Positions 57,170 to 64,000 of a DNA stretch of 64,000 nt are shown here, piece by piece (the first letter of the stretch is position 1; every line of letters begins with the position of its first letter). This stretch comes from Actinomadura citrea (GTDB lineage: Bacteria; Actinomycetota; Actinomycetes; Streptosporangiales; Streptosporangiaceae), in contig NZ_JACCBT010000001.1 of assembly GCF_013409045.1 (NCBI RefSeq), positions 7,914,669 through 7,978,668 on the forward strand. Reading direction: 5' to 3'. The notes under the pieces were generated by a model. That model searched no databases, was not told the origin of the DNA, and saw only the letters and a list, made by a program, of their open reading frames with translations. The translations under genes were made by a program, and so were the position numbers.

Positions 57170-58720
57170 TCAGGGGCGGCCGGGCGGCGCCTGCGAACCG
57201 TTTCCACGGATGGGATTCCCCTCACTCGTCACCGGAAGCTCGGCCTCCACCAGGAACCCGCCCTGGGTGGCCGGGCCGGCGGAGAACCGCCCGCCCAGCA
57301 TGGTCGCACGTTCCCGCATCCCCACGAGGCCGTGCCCGCCACCCGAGCCGGACGTCTCCAGCCGCGTGCGCCCGGCGTCGGCCGGGGCCGGGGCCGCGGT
57401 GTTCGGTCCACCTGTACGGGAACCGGGATCCCGCGGGTTCAGGACCTGGGTGGCCGCGGAGGCGCCGTTGTCCTGGACGCGGACCGCGAGCCGGTCGGGC
57501 AGGAACGTCAGGTCGACGCGGACGCCCGCCCCGGGCGCGTGCCGCCGCGCGTTGGTCAGCGCCTCCTGGACGATCCGGTACGCCGACAGCTCCACCGTCG
57601 TGGACAGGGCGCGCGGGTCGCCGTGCACGGCGAGGTCGACGTGGCCTCCGGCGCCGCGGTGCTGCTCGATCAGGTCGGGCAGCCGGTCCAGGCGGGGCTG
57701 CGGCGAGTTCGCCGCCTCCGGTTCGGGTGTGGCGTCGGCGCGCAGCACGCTGAGCAGCCGCCGCATCTCCACCAGCGCGTCCCGGGCCGTCTTGGCGATC
57801 TCGGTGTAGCCGGCGCGGGCCTCGGGCGAGAGGTTCTCCATCGTGTACGGGGCCGTCTCCGCCTGCACGGCGATCATGGAGACGGAGTGCGCGACGACGT
57901 CGTGCAGCTCCCGCGCGATGCGGGCGCGCTCCCGCATGACGGCCTGCTCCCGCTGGACGGCGGTGAGCCGGGTGAGGGTCTCGTTGGTGCGCTCGGCGGC
58001 CTCGGCCTCCGTCCGGCCGGCGGACTCCACGACGCGCCGCGCGTCCCCGAGCCCGATGGCGGCGAGGACGGCGACGATCGGCGCGGGCCAGGGGATGTCG
58101 TCGAGCGTGCCGGTCGCGAGGTAGACGACCCCGAGGGCGGCCACGCTGCCGACCGCGAGCACCCCGGTGGACTGGCGGGGCAGCCTCCGTCCCAGCGCGT
58201 ACAGCGTGTAGAGGGCCGCGAAGCTGGTCGTGACCAGGAGCAGCTGCCCGGTGAGGAGGCTCGCCGCGACCGCGCTGAGCACGACCGCCGCGACGGCGCG
58301 CAGATTCTCCCGGCGCCACACGAGCGGGAGCGTCGCCGCGACCGCGAACCCGCCCGCCAGGCTGATCGGGGAGTCGACGCGCGGCGCCAGCTCCGCCAGC
58401 GCCGCGATCGTCAGGGCGAACCCGGTCAGCGGCGCGAAGTACCAGGCGCCGACGACCTCCCGCCACGTGTTGAGCCAGCGGGGCAGCGGCGCCGTCTGCC
58501 CTGGCGGGACCCCGGGGCCGCGTCCCGCTCCGCCGTTCAGCCGCGCGCCGAGCCTGACCGCGAGCGGGCGCAGGAGCGTCCCGATGCCGGTGAGGATCCA
58601 CAGCAGCAGTTGCCCGACCCCCGCCACGATCCGGCCGGACAGCCGCCACGCGTGGTGCGCGACGGCTGGGCCGAACCCCGCGGGGTCGGGTCCGGTCCGA
58701 GCCTTGTCATCGGTGGTCAC
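57170..58720 (-). CDS. HisKA_3-type sensor histidine kinase
   Basis: The 516-residue kinase has about six membrane helices in its first 230 residues and no large sensor domain. A coiled linker follows, then the phospho-acceptor His near 272 in ARELHDVVAHSVSMIAVQ. An ATPase domain with VQEALTNARRHAPGA and GHGLVGMRERA completes it. A Pro/Gly/Thr-rich insert (residues about 425-460) sits inside the ATPase domain. It partners the NarL-type regulator downstream. The start is GTG. Confidence 0.92.
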   Translation of the reverse strand: MTTDDKARTGPDPAGFGPAVAHHAWRLSGRIVAGVGQLLLWILTGIGTLLRPLAVRLGARLNGGAGRGPGVPPGQTAPLPRWLNTWREVVGAWYFAPLTGFALTIAALAELAPRVDSPISLAGGFAVAATLPLVWRRENLRAVAAVVLSAVAASLLTGQLLLVTTSFAALYTLYALGRRLPRQSTGVLAVGSVAALGVVYLATGTLDDIPWPAPIVAVLAAIGLGDARRVVESAGRTEAEAAERTNETLTRLTAVQREQAVMRERARIARELHDVVAHSVSMIAVQAETAPYTMENLSPEARAGYTEIAKTARDALVEMRRLLSVLRADATPEPEAANSPQPRLDRLPDLIEQHRGAGGHVDLAVHGDPRALSTTVELSAYRIVQEALTNARRHAPGAGVRVDLTFLPDRLAVRVQDNGASAATQVLNPRDPGSRTGGPNTAAPAPADAGRTRLETSGSGGGHGLVGMRERATMLGGRFSAGPATQGGFLVEAELPVTSEGNPIRGNGSQAPPGRP

Positions 58721-59117
58721 CCCTCCATACTGACCGCTGAGGCGGGCGACGGCCTCACCGCGCGGGTGTATGCAGATCGCCGGGGTCCGCCTGGAGTACC
58801 ACCCGCGTTCCCTCCTTGAGGGGGACGTGCGGACGAGAGCCGCGAACGTAGTGTCTTAACCGTGACCGCGACGGTGGCCATCGCCGACGTAGGGGGTTCG
58901 GCGGGGGCCGCCGCGGTCACACCAGAACCGCCCGGTTTCAGGGGTCCGGGCGGGGAGGCATGGGAAAGCACCTCGCCGGACGGCCGCGGCTCGCCTCTTC
59001 GGAGGCACTCGCCGGTCTCGCCTGGGCTGGGGTTCGGTCGGCGCCTGCGGCGGCCGCCCGGCGAGGGGTCCCATGTCCCGGCGCGGCCCGTGGGACGGGC
59101 CGCGCGGAATGTCCCGG
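58721..59117. other. Intergenic region with inverted repeats, no supported gene
   Basis: The 400-bp gap has GTGACCGCG (58862-58870) with CGCGGTCAC (58912-58920), and a 10-bp hairpin GCGCGGCCCG (59081-59090)/CGGGCCGCGC (59096-59105). The second is 13-37 nt after the CDF transporter stop codon and may be its terminator. A frame starting with GTG at 58862, behind a TAGTGT box at leaderless distance, could encode 113 residues, but it overlaps the transporter antisense and has an unconvincing composition. Confidence 0.45.
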
Positions 59118-60080
59118 TCAGGACGACGTGGGGGTCTCCGGCCGCTGCGCGTCCACGGCGTGCGTGCGGGACGCCTCGGACAGCGCCGGCTCCAGGTAGA
59201 TGAGCTTCGCCTCCGGGATCTGCGCCCGGACCCTCGCCTCCGCCGCGTCGATCCCGCGCGCCACGTCGGCGGCCGTGTCGTCGTGGTTGACAGCGATCTT
59301 CGCGGCGATGAGCAGCTCGTCCGGGCCCATGTACTCGGTCCTGATGTGGATGAGGTGGTCGACCTCGTCCACCGACTCCAGCGCCTCGATGATCCGCCGC
59401 TCGGTCTGCGGGTCGACGCCCTCGCCGATCAGCAGGCTCTTGGTCTCGATCGCCAGGATCGTCGCGACCGCGCCGAGCAGCAGCCCGATCGCCACGGTGC
59501 CGACGCCGTCCCAGATGCCGTCGCCGGTGACCACCGCCATGGAGACGCCGAACAGGGCGAGGAACAGGCCGACGAGGGCGGCGAGGTCCTCCAGCAGGAC
59601 CACCGGAAGTTCGGGGGCCTTCGCGCGGCGGATGAACGCCCACCACGACTGCTCGCCGCGGACCTCGTTCGACTCCTTGATCGCCGTGCGGAAGGAGAAC
59701 GTCTCCAGGCCGATCGCGATGATCAGCACCGCGAACGCCCAGACCGGGGACTTGACCTCCTCCGGGTGGGAGATCTTGTGGTAGCCCTCGTAGAGGGAGA
59801 ACGCCGCGCCGACGGTGAACAGGACGACCGCGACGACGAACGCGTAGAAGTAGCGTTCGCGCCCGTACCCGAAGGGGTGCTGGGGCGTCCGGTCGCGTTC
59901 GGACCGCTTGCGGCCGAGCAGCAGCAGCCCCTGGTTCCCGGAGTCGGCCACCGAGTGGATGGACTCGGCCAGCATCGACGACGAACCGGTGAACGCGAAC
60001 GCGACGGCCTTCGACGCCGCGATCCCGAGGTTGGCGGCCAACGCGGCGACGATGGCCTTCGTTCCACCCTCAGCACTCAT
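59118..60080 (-). CDS. Cation diffusion facilitator (CDF) family transporter
   Basis: The 320-residue protein exports divalent metal ions, probably zinc, by proton exchange. Six helices are visible, with the metal-site patterns SMLAESIHSVADSGNQ in helix 2 and LLEDLAALVGLFLALFG in helix 5, plus HPFGYGRERYFYAF and a C-terminal cytoplasmic domain. Its ATG directly abuts the stop of the SIS gene, so it is the last gene of the manB-Trm112-SIS unit. Confidence 0.92.
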   Translation of the reverse strand: MSAEGGTKAIVAALAANLGIAASKAVAFAFTGSSSMLAESIHSVADSGNQGLLLLGRKRSERDRTPQHPFGYGRERYFYAFVVAVVLFTVGAAFSLYEGYHKISHPEEVKSPVWAFAVLIIAIGLETFSFRTAIKESNEVRGEQSWWAFIRRAKAPELPVVLLEDLAALVGLFLALFGVSMAVVTGDGIWDGVGTVAIGLLLGAVATILAIETKSLLIGEGVDPQTERRIIEALESVDEVDHLIHIRTEYMGPDELLIAAKIAVNHDDTAADVARGIDAAEARVRAQIPEAKLIYLEPALSEASRTHAVDAQRPETPTSS

Positions 60081-61220
60081 CTACGCAATCCTCGCTCTGA
60101 ACTCTTTGACGGCAGGCTCGGACGCAGGATCCACGCCGAGCGCGATAGCCAAGTAAACCGTGACATAGTCGACCAACGCGATCAGCGACGCGATTCTCTC
60201 CAGCGGATGGTCGCCCTCCGCCCGCATCTCGGTGAGCGCCACGCCCCGGGCGCGGGCCAGCGCGGCGGACGCCTCGGCCCATGTGCGCGCCTGCGGATCC
60301 TCCACCGCGTCCCGCAGGGTGACCAGGTGCAGGCCGTGCTCCGGTTCGTCCGACCGGTCGCGGAAGAAGTCGTCCGGGTCGGCAGGGGCGCCGGCCCGCG
60401 CGAAGAAGCCGTCGAACACCGCGACCTGGTTCTGGCCGGCCTCCGGGAGCTCCCCGAAGACCGCCGGGTACTTGGCGTTCTCGTTGAGCTGGCAGCACAT
60501 CCGGTACGCCGCCGCGACGGAGACGTCGGAGGTGCCCCACACCAGCGGCACGTCGCCCGCCAGGTCGAGCGCGATGCGCTTGGCCGGGTTGACGAACGGC
60601 TCGCTGGACGGACGGCACCGGTGCGCGACGTCCTCCAGCAGCACCGCGGTGGACTCCAGCACGGCGTCGGGGACGTCCGCCAGCCGCAGCGCCCGCGCGG
60701 CCAGGAGCAGGGGGACCGTCAGGCCCCACAGGGTGGAGCGCGGCCGCCCGGCGGACCGGACGGGCACGAAGACGCCGCGGCTCCTGCCGGCCAGGTCCGC
60801 CAGCGGCGAGTCCTCCCCGCCGACGGCCAGCAGGTGGCAGCCGCGCCGGGCGGCCTCGGCGGCGACCTCCAGCGTCTGCTCGGCGGCTCCCGAGGACGAG
60901 ACCGCGATGACCAGGTCGGCCGCGCCCACCCAGCCGGGCAGCCGGTGGCCGCGCACCGTCGAGATCGGGACGGCGCAGCCCGTGCCGCACACCGCCGCGA
61001 GCACGTCGCCCGGGACGGCGCAGGAGCCGGTGCCGGCGACCACGACCGCACGGGGGCGGCCGTCCCCGGCCAGCCCGGAGACGCCGGCCTCCGCAGCGGC
61101 GCGCCGCGCCTCCCGCACCTGGGCGGCCGACGAGGCGACCTGCCGGAGCATCCCGCCGGGATCCGCCGCCTCGGCCGCCTCCGCGCTCTCCAGCCGCGAG
61201 GGGTCGAGGGACACGCTCAC
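60081..61220 (-). CDS. SIS-domain protein, phosphoglucose/phosphomannose isomerase-like
   Basis: The 379-residue protein has two SIS halves: AVVVAGTGSCAVPGDVLAAV and VIAVSSSGAAEQTLEVA, then MCCQLNENAKYPAVFGELPEA, which resembles the LNENAK segment of bifunctional PGI/PMI enzymes. Next to manB it probably interconverts mannose-6-phosphate and fructose-6-phosphate for mannosylation. The GTG start overlaps the Trm112 gene stop as GTGA; an upstream in-frame extension lies within Trm112 and was rejected. Confidence 0.85.
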   Translation of the reverse strand: MSVSLDPSRLESAEAAEAADPGGMLRQVASSAAQVREARRAAAEAGVSGLAGDGRPRAVVVAGTGSCAVPGDVLAAVCGTGCAVPISTVRGHRLPGWVGAADLVIAVSSSGAAEQTLEVAAEAARRGCHLLAVGGEDSPLADLAGRSRGVFVPVRSAGRPRSTLWGLTVPLLLAARALRLADVPDAVLESTAVLLEDVAHRCRPSSEPFVNPAKRIALDLAGDVPLVWGTSDVSVAAAYRMCCQLNENAKYPAVFGELPEAGQNQVAVFDGFFARAGAPADPDDFFRDRSDEPEHGLHLVTLRDAVEDPQARTWAEASAALARARGVALTEMRAEGDHPLERIASLIALVDYVTVYLAIALGVDPASEPAVKEFRARIA

Positions 61221-61399
61221 GGGGCGGGGGTCCTGGCCTCGTCCACGAGGAGGACGGGGATGTCGTCGCGCACCGGGTAGGCGTAGCCGCAGGAGCCGGT
61301 GCACACGAGCTCGTCGGCCTCCTCGTCGGCGCGCAGGTCGCCGCCGCAGTTGGGGCAGGCCAGGATCTCCAGCAGCCAGGAGTCCAGCTTCATCGTCAT
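61217..61399 (-). CDS. Trm112-family zinc-binding protein
   Basis: The 60-residue protein has the Trm112 fold with two cysteine pairs (CPNCGG at 15 and 18; CTGSCGYAYPVRDDIPVLL). In yeast Trm112 activates methyltransferases; bacterial partners are little known. It is translationally coupled to the SIS gene and follows manB by 61 bp. Confidence 0.92.
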   Translation of the reverse strand: MTMKLDSWLLEILACPNCGGDLRADEEADELVCTGSCGYAYPVRDDIPVLLVDEARTPAP

Positions 61400-61438
61400 G
61401 GCAGCGTCACATCTCCCTTGCAGTCACTTTCCCGGACC

Positions 61439-61475
61439 CGGTCACTTCTCCCTGACGCGGTCACTTCTCCCTGAC
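61439..61475. repeat. 19-bp tandem duplication over the manB stop codon
   Basis: CGGTCACTTCTCCCTGAC occurs twice, at 61439-61456 and 61458-61475. A degenerate third copy starts near 61422. The duplicated unit contains the last codons and stop of manB, so an extra copy of the gene end lies downstream of it. Confidence 0.85.
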
Positions 61476-62816
61476 CAGGGCCAGGACCTCGTCGCGGATC
61501 GCCGCCATGGTGTCCTCGTCGCCGGCCTCGGCGTTCAGGCGCAGCAGCGGTTCGGTGTTGGACGGCCGCAGGTTGAACCACCATCCCGCGGCGTCGTCGC
61601 GCACGGTCAGCCCGTCCAGCTCGTCGACCTCGACGCCGGGCCGGCCGGCGAAGGCGTCCTCGACCTTCGCGGCGGCCGCGGCCTGGTCGTCGACCTCGCT
61701 GTTGATCTCACCGGACGCGACGTAGCGGGTGTACTCGCCGAGCAGCTCCGACAGCGGCCCGTCCTGCTGACCGAGGGCGGCGAGGACGTGCATCGCCGCC
61801 AGCATGCCGGAGTCGGCGAACCAGAAGTCGCGGAAGTAGAAGTGCGCCGAGTGCTCGCCGCCGAACACCGCGCCGGTCTCGGCCATCGTCTGCTTGATGA
61901 AGGAGTGCCCGACCCGCGTGCGGACGGGCGTCCCGCCGTGCTCGGAGATGATCTCCGGGACGGCCTTCGAGGTGATCAGGTTGTGCACGATCGAGGAGCC
62001 CGGGTGCTTGGCCAGTTCCCGGGTCGCCACCAGCGCCGTGATCGCGGACGGGGAGACGATCTCGCCGCGCTCGTCCACCACGAAGCAGCGGTCGGCGTCG
62101 CCGTCGAAGGCGAGGCCGATGTCGGCGCCGGTCTCGCGGACCTTGGCCTGCAGGTCGCGCAGGTTCTCCGGCTCGATCGGGTTGGCCTCGTGGTTGGGGA
62201 AGGTGCCGTCCAGCTCGAAGTACAGCGGGACCAGGTCGATCGGAAGGCCCTCGAACACCGGGGGGACGGTGTGGCCGCCCATGCCGTTGCCCGCGTCCAC
62301 GACGACCTTGAGCGGGCGGATGGACGACAGGTCGACCAGCGTCTTGAGGTGGTCGGCGTAGCCCTTCAGGATGTCGCGCCGCGTCACCGTGCCGGGCTCG
62401 CCGTCGTAGGCGGGGACGCCGTTCTCGATCATCTCGCGGATCTCGCCGAGGCCGGTGTCGCGGCCGACCGGCCGGGCGCCGGCGCGGCACAGCTTCAGCC
62501 CGTTGTACCGGGCCGGGTTGTGGCTGGCGGTGAACATGGCGCCGGGCAGGTCGAGGCTGCCGCTGGCGTAGTAGAGCATGTCCGTGGAGCCGAGCCCGGC
62601 CTCGATGACGTCCGCGCCCTGGGACGTGGCGCCGCGCGCGAACGCCTCGGCCAGCGGGACCGACGACTCCCGCATGTCGTGGGCGGTGACGACCGCGCTC
62701 GCCCCGGTGACGCGGACGAACGCCGCGCCGGTCGCCTCGGCGGTCGCGGGGTCGAGCTCGTCCGGCACCACGCCGCGGATGTCGTACGCCTTGAAGATCT
62801 TGGCGAGGTCGCCCAC
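61461..62816 (-). CDS. manB: Phosphomannomutase/phosphoglucomutase
   Basis: The enzyme converts mannose-6-phosphate to mannose-1-phosphate for GDP-mannose. The 451-residue protein has the phosphoserine in TASHNPARYNG (Ser98), the magnesium loop FDGDADR near 240, the sugar-binding GGEHSAHFYFRDF and the phosphate-binding RPSNTEPLLRLN. It lies in the conserved order with DUF3499 upstream and Trm112 downstream. The start is GTG with GGGAGCAGGA upstream. Confidence 0.96.
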   Translation of the reverse strand: MGDLAKIFKAYDIRGVVPDELDPATAEATGAAFVRVTGASAVVTAHDMRESSVPLAEAFARGATSQGADVIEAGLGSTDMLYYASGSLDLPGAMFTASHNPARYNGLKLCRAGARPVGRDTGLGEIREMIENGVPAYDGEPGTVTRRDILKGYADHLKTLVDLSSIRPLKVVVDAGNGMGGHTVPPVFEGLPIDLVPLYFELDGTFPNHEANPIEPENLRDLQAKVRETGADIGLAFDGDADRCFVVDERGEIVSPSAITALVATRELAKHPGSSIVHNLITSKAVPEIISEHGGTPVRTRVGHSFIKQTMAETGAVFGGEHSAHFYFRDFWFADSGMLAAMHVLAALGQQDGPLSELLGEYTRYVASGEINSEVDDQAAAAAKVEDAFAGRPGVEVDELDGLTVRDDAAGWWFNLRPSNTEPLLRLNAEAGDEDTMAAIRDEVLALVREK

Positions 62817-62937
62817 TCCTGCTCCCTGTCCGAAGAACCGTGCGCGGAAAACGGCAGGCTCACGAGCCTACCGGGAAGGGCGGGCGCGACCCGCCGCGAC
62901 GTCGGACCGGGGATCGGGACGGGGCGGGGCCCCGCGT

Positions 62938-63318
62938 TCACTCCTGGCCGGGCTGCGTTCCGGCGGGCTCGGAGCGGAGCACGCGCAGGTGCCCCCGGCG
63001 GCCGACCTCGGTGCCCTGGCCGACCGGCTCGTGGCCGGTTCCGGGGGCGGGCCTGGCGGCCTCGCGGACCGCGTCGGCGAGGGCCTCCAGGTCGTCGGCG
63101 CTGGGCTCGGACTCCTCCTCGACGGGGAGCCGCACCAGCTCCCACCCCATGGGGGCGGTGAGCCGTTCGGAATGCTCGGCGCACAGGTCGTAGCAGTGCG
63201 GCTCGGCGTACGTTGCGAGCGGCCCCAGGACCGCGGTGGAGTCGCGGTAGACGTACGTGAGCGTGAACACTGCGGGCGCCTTGCAGGCGGTGCGGGAGCA
63301 AGTGCGGACGGGGCTCAC
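62938..63318 (-). CDS. DUF3499 family protein
   Basis: The 126-residue protein matches the actinobacterial DUF3499 family: SPVRTCSRTACKAPAVFTLTY, YRDSTAVLGPL, and AEPHCYDLCAEHSERLTAPMGWE. The four cysteines and the histidines look like a zinc site. The tail is variable. The function is unknown. Its place between manB and the zincin-like gene is conserved in actinobacteria. The GTG is the family start. Confidence 0.9.
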   Translation of the reverse strand: MSPVRTCSRTACKAPAVFTLTYVYRDSTAVLGPLATYAEPHCYDLCAEHSERLTAPMGWELVRLPVEEESEPSADDLEALADAVREAARPAPGTGHEPVGQGTEVGRRGHLRVLRSEPAGTQPGQE

Positions 63319-63491
63319 GATGGCTGACCGTACCTCCCCCCACCCGGCTCCGCCACCACCCCGGCGCACGTGTCGCCGTTACCGGGCGATTTCCTTGGTA
63401 ACAACTACATTCCGTAATGACCTTGTGCACGGACCGTTCCGGGCGGTGCCTTGTGTGGGGGCCGCCGTGCGAGCGGAGGTACTCTTGTGGC

Positions 63492-63920
63492 GTGCGATCC
63501 CGTGTGGCAGGCGTACGGCGCCGCGACCGGCACGGTCGTGGCCTCCGTGGTCCTCTGACGCCCCCGCAGGCGCCGGTCTCACGTACCCGCGCGGAACGGT
63601 TCGCCGACCTCGTCGAGGACGAGGTCCGGCGGCTCGGTACGCGCTGGAGCCGCGAACTGGCCCGCGTGGAGTTCGCGGTCGAGGAGGTGCCGGGAGTCGA
63701 GCCGCTGTTCGACGGGCCCGTCCCGCTCGGCCAGACCCTCCCCGGCGACGGAGGCCGGCCGGTGCGCATCGTCGTCTACCGCCGCCCCGTCGAGGCCCGC
63801 GCCGCCGGCGAGGCCGAACTCTCCCAGATGATCCGCGACCTGCTCGTCGAAGAGGTCGCCGACCTGCTCGGCCTCTCCCCCGAGTCCGTCGACCCCAGCT
63901 ACGACACTCCCGACGACTGA
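63492..63920 (+). CDS. Metallopeptidase-fold protein with degenerate HExxH motif
   Basis: The 142-residue protein resembles the small zincin-like family found beside DUF3499. The region FADLVEDEVRRLG, then VRIVVYRRPVEARA and IRDLLVEEVADLLGLSPESVDP, aligns with that family. Where HExxHHxGL is expected it reads VEEVADLLGL, so zinc ligands are missing and it is probably not a peptidase. GTG has GGAGG 12 bases upstream; the N-terminal 25 residues are basic. The neighbour whiB2, expected next in this order, would lie beyond the window. Confidence 0.75.
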   Translation: MRSRVAGVRRRDRHGRGLRGPLTPPQAPVSRTRAERFADLVEDEVRRLGTRWSRELARVEFAVEEVPGVEPLFDGPVPLGQTLPGDGGRPVRIVVYRRPVEARAAGEAELSQMIRDLLVEEVADLLGLSPESVDPSYDTPDD

Positions 63921-64000
63921 CTGCGTTTCAAAGTCCCGGCCCACTTCGCTCGCCTGGCGGCTCGCTACGTGACCGGACCTGGGCGAACGCGGCATCGCTT
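63921..64000 (+). repeat. Partial, divergent stop-adjacent repeat (copy E), cut by the window end
   Basis: Directly after the stop codon lies DNA containing GCTCGCCTGGCGGCTCGCT, identical to part of copy A, and a GGCATCGCTT end. The hairpins and octamers of copies A-D are not present, so it is either a degenerate copy or a related family. Confidence 0.5.

Noticed and set aside
58862..59203. Possible 113-residue plus-strand gene
   Set aside because: It has no ribosome site or -35 box, unconvincing composition, and overlaps the CDF transporter gene antisense; kept only as a note.

Overview
The window is a high-GC, gene-dense stretch of actinobacterial core chromosome with no rRNA, tRNA, CRISPR array, phage or recognisable transposase. 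The order hpf / comF-like / lpqB / mtrB / mtrA / membrane protein with the moxR cluster / ahcY / SIS protein / Trm112 / manB / DUF3499 / metallopeptidase-like is the conserved actinomycete mtrAB-lpqB to manB neighbourhood. A dasR-type GlcNAc regulon, murQ recycling genes, a long NAD-glutamate dehydrogenase and the codon use suggest a filamentous, peptidoglycan-rich actinomycete, perhaps Streptosporangiales (Actinomadura-like). The genus is inference.

Layout. 1-13.1 kb is mostly on the minus strand: NAD-glutamate dehydrogenase (cut by the window edge), a membrane Ser/Thr kinase, a plus-strand protein with three helix-turn-helix-like repeats, acetoacetyl-CoA synthetase, a small exported Cys protein, a HAD protein lacking the usual nucleophile, pruA, a DUF6912-like protein and a second HAD enzyme. 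13.1-14.5 kb holds an acyl-CoA dehydrogenase followed by the first copy of a dispersed repeat. 14.6-20.2 kb is a cell-wall recycling block: murQ, an RpiR/MurR-type regulator, a GlcNAc/MurNAc-type kinase with an odd insertion, and a NagZ-type lipoprotein. 20.2-28.4 kb is a GlcNAc PTS regulon: nagA, SIS deaminase/isomerase, EIIB, EIIA, HAD, HPr and EI leftward; dasR and EIIC rightward; two DasR-type operators and an unreported 56-codon ORF lie between them. Together these two blocks would import GlcNAc and reclaim cell-wall amino sugars into fructose-6-phosphate metabolism.

28.5-41.7 kb carries an Rv3235-family gene, secA, a small membrane protein, a YcaQ-family protein, an orphan NarL regulator, hpf, the comF-like gene, and the lpqB-mtrB-mtrA envelope signalling system. 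42.0-49.7 kb is a MoxR/DUF58 operon flanked by SpoIIM-like and RDD membrane proteins. 49.7-64.0 kb has a secreted GH5 endoglycoceramidase-like enzyme, a Cys-repeat membrane protein, two different S-adenosylhomocysteine hydrolases, a MerR regulator, a two-component pair, a CDF transporter, the SIS-Trm112-manB group, DUF3499 and a zincin-fold protein.

The most unusual signal is a roughly 170-190 bp repeat that starts immediately after the stop codon of four unrelated genes (ends of the acyl-CoA dehydrogenase, spoIIM-like, long ahcY and merR genes), always in the same orientation relative to that gene. It contains a conserved GGGCC/GGCCC hairpin, two GCGATCGC octamers and a 7-bp hairpin that shows a compensatory base-pair change. 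It behaves like a 3'-UTR element or a stop-codon-targeted mobile repeat.
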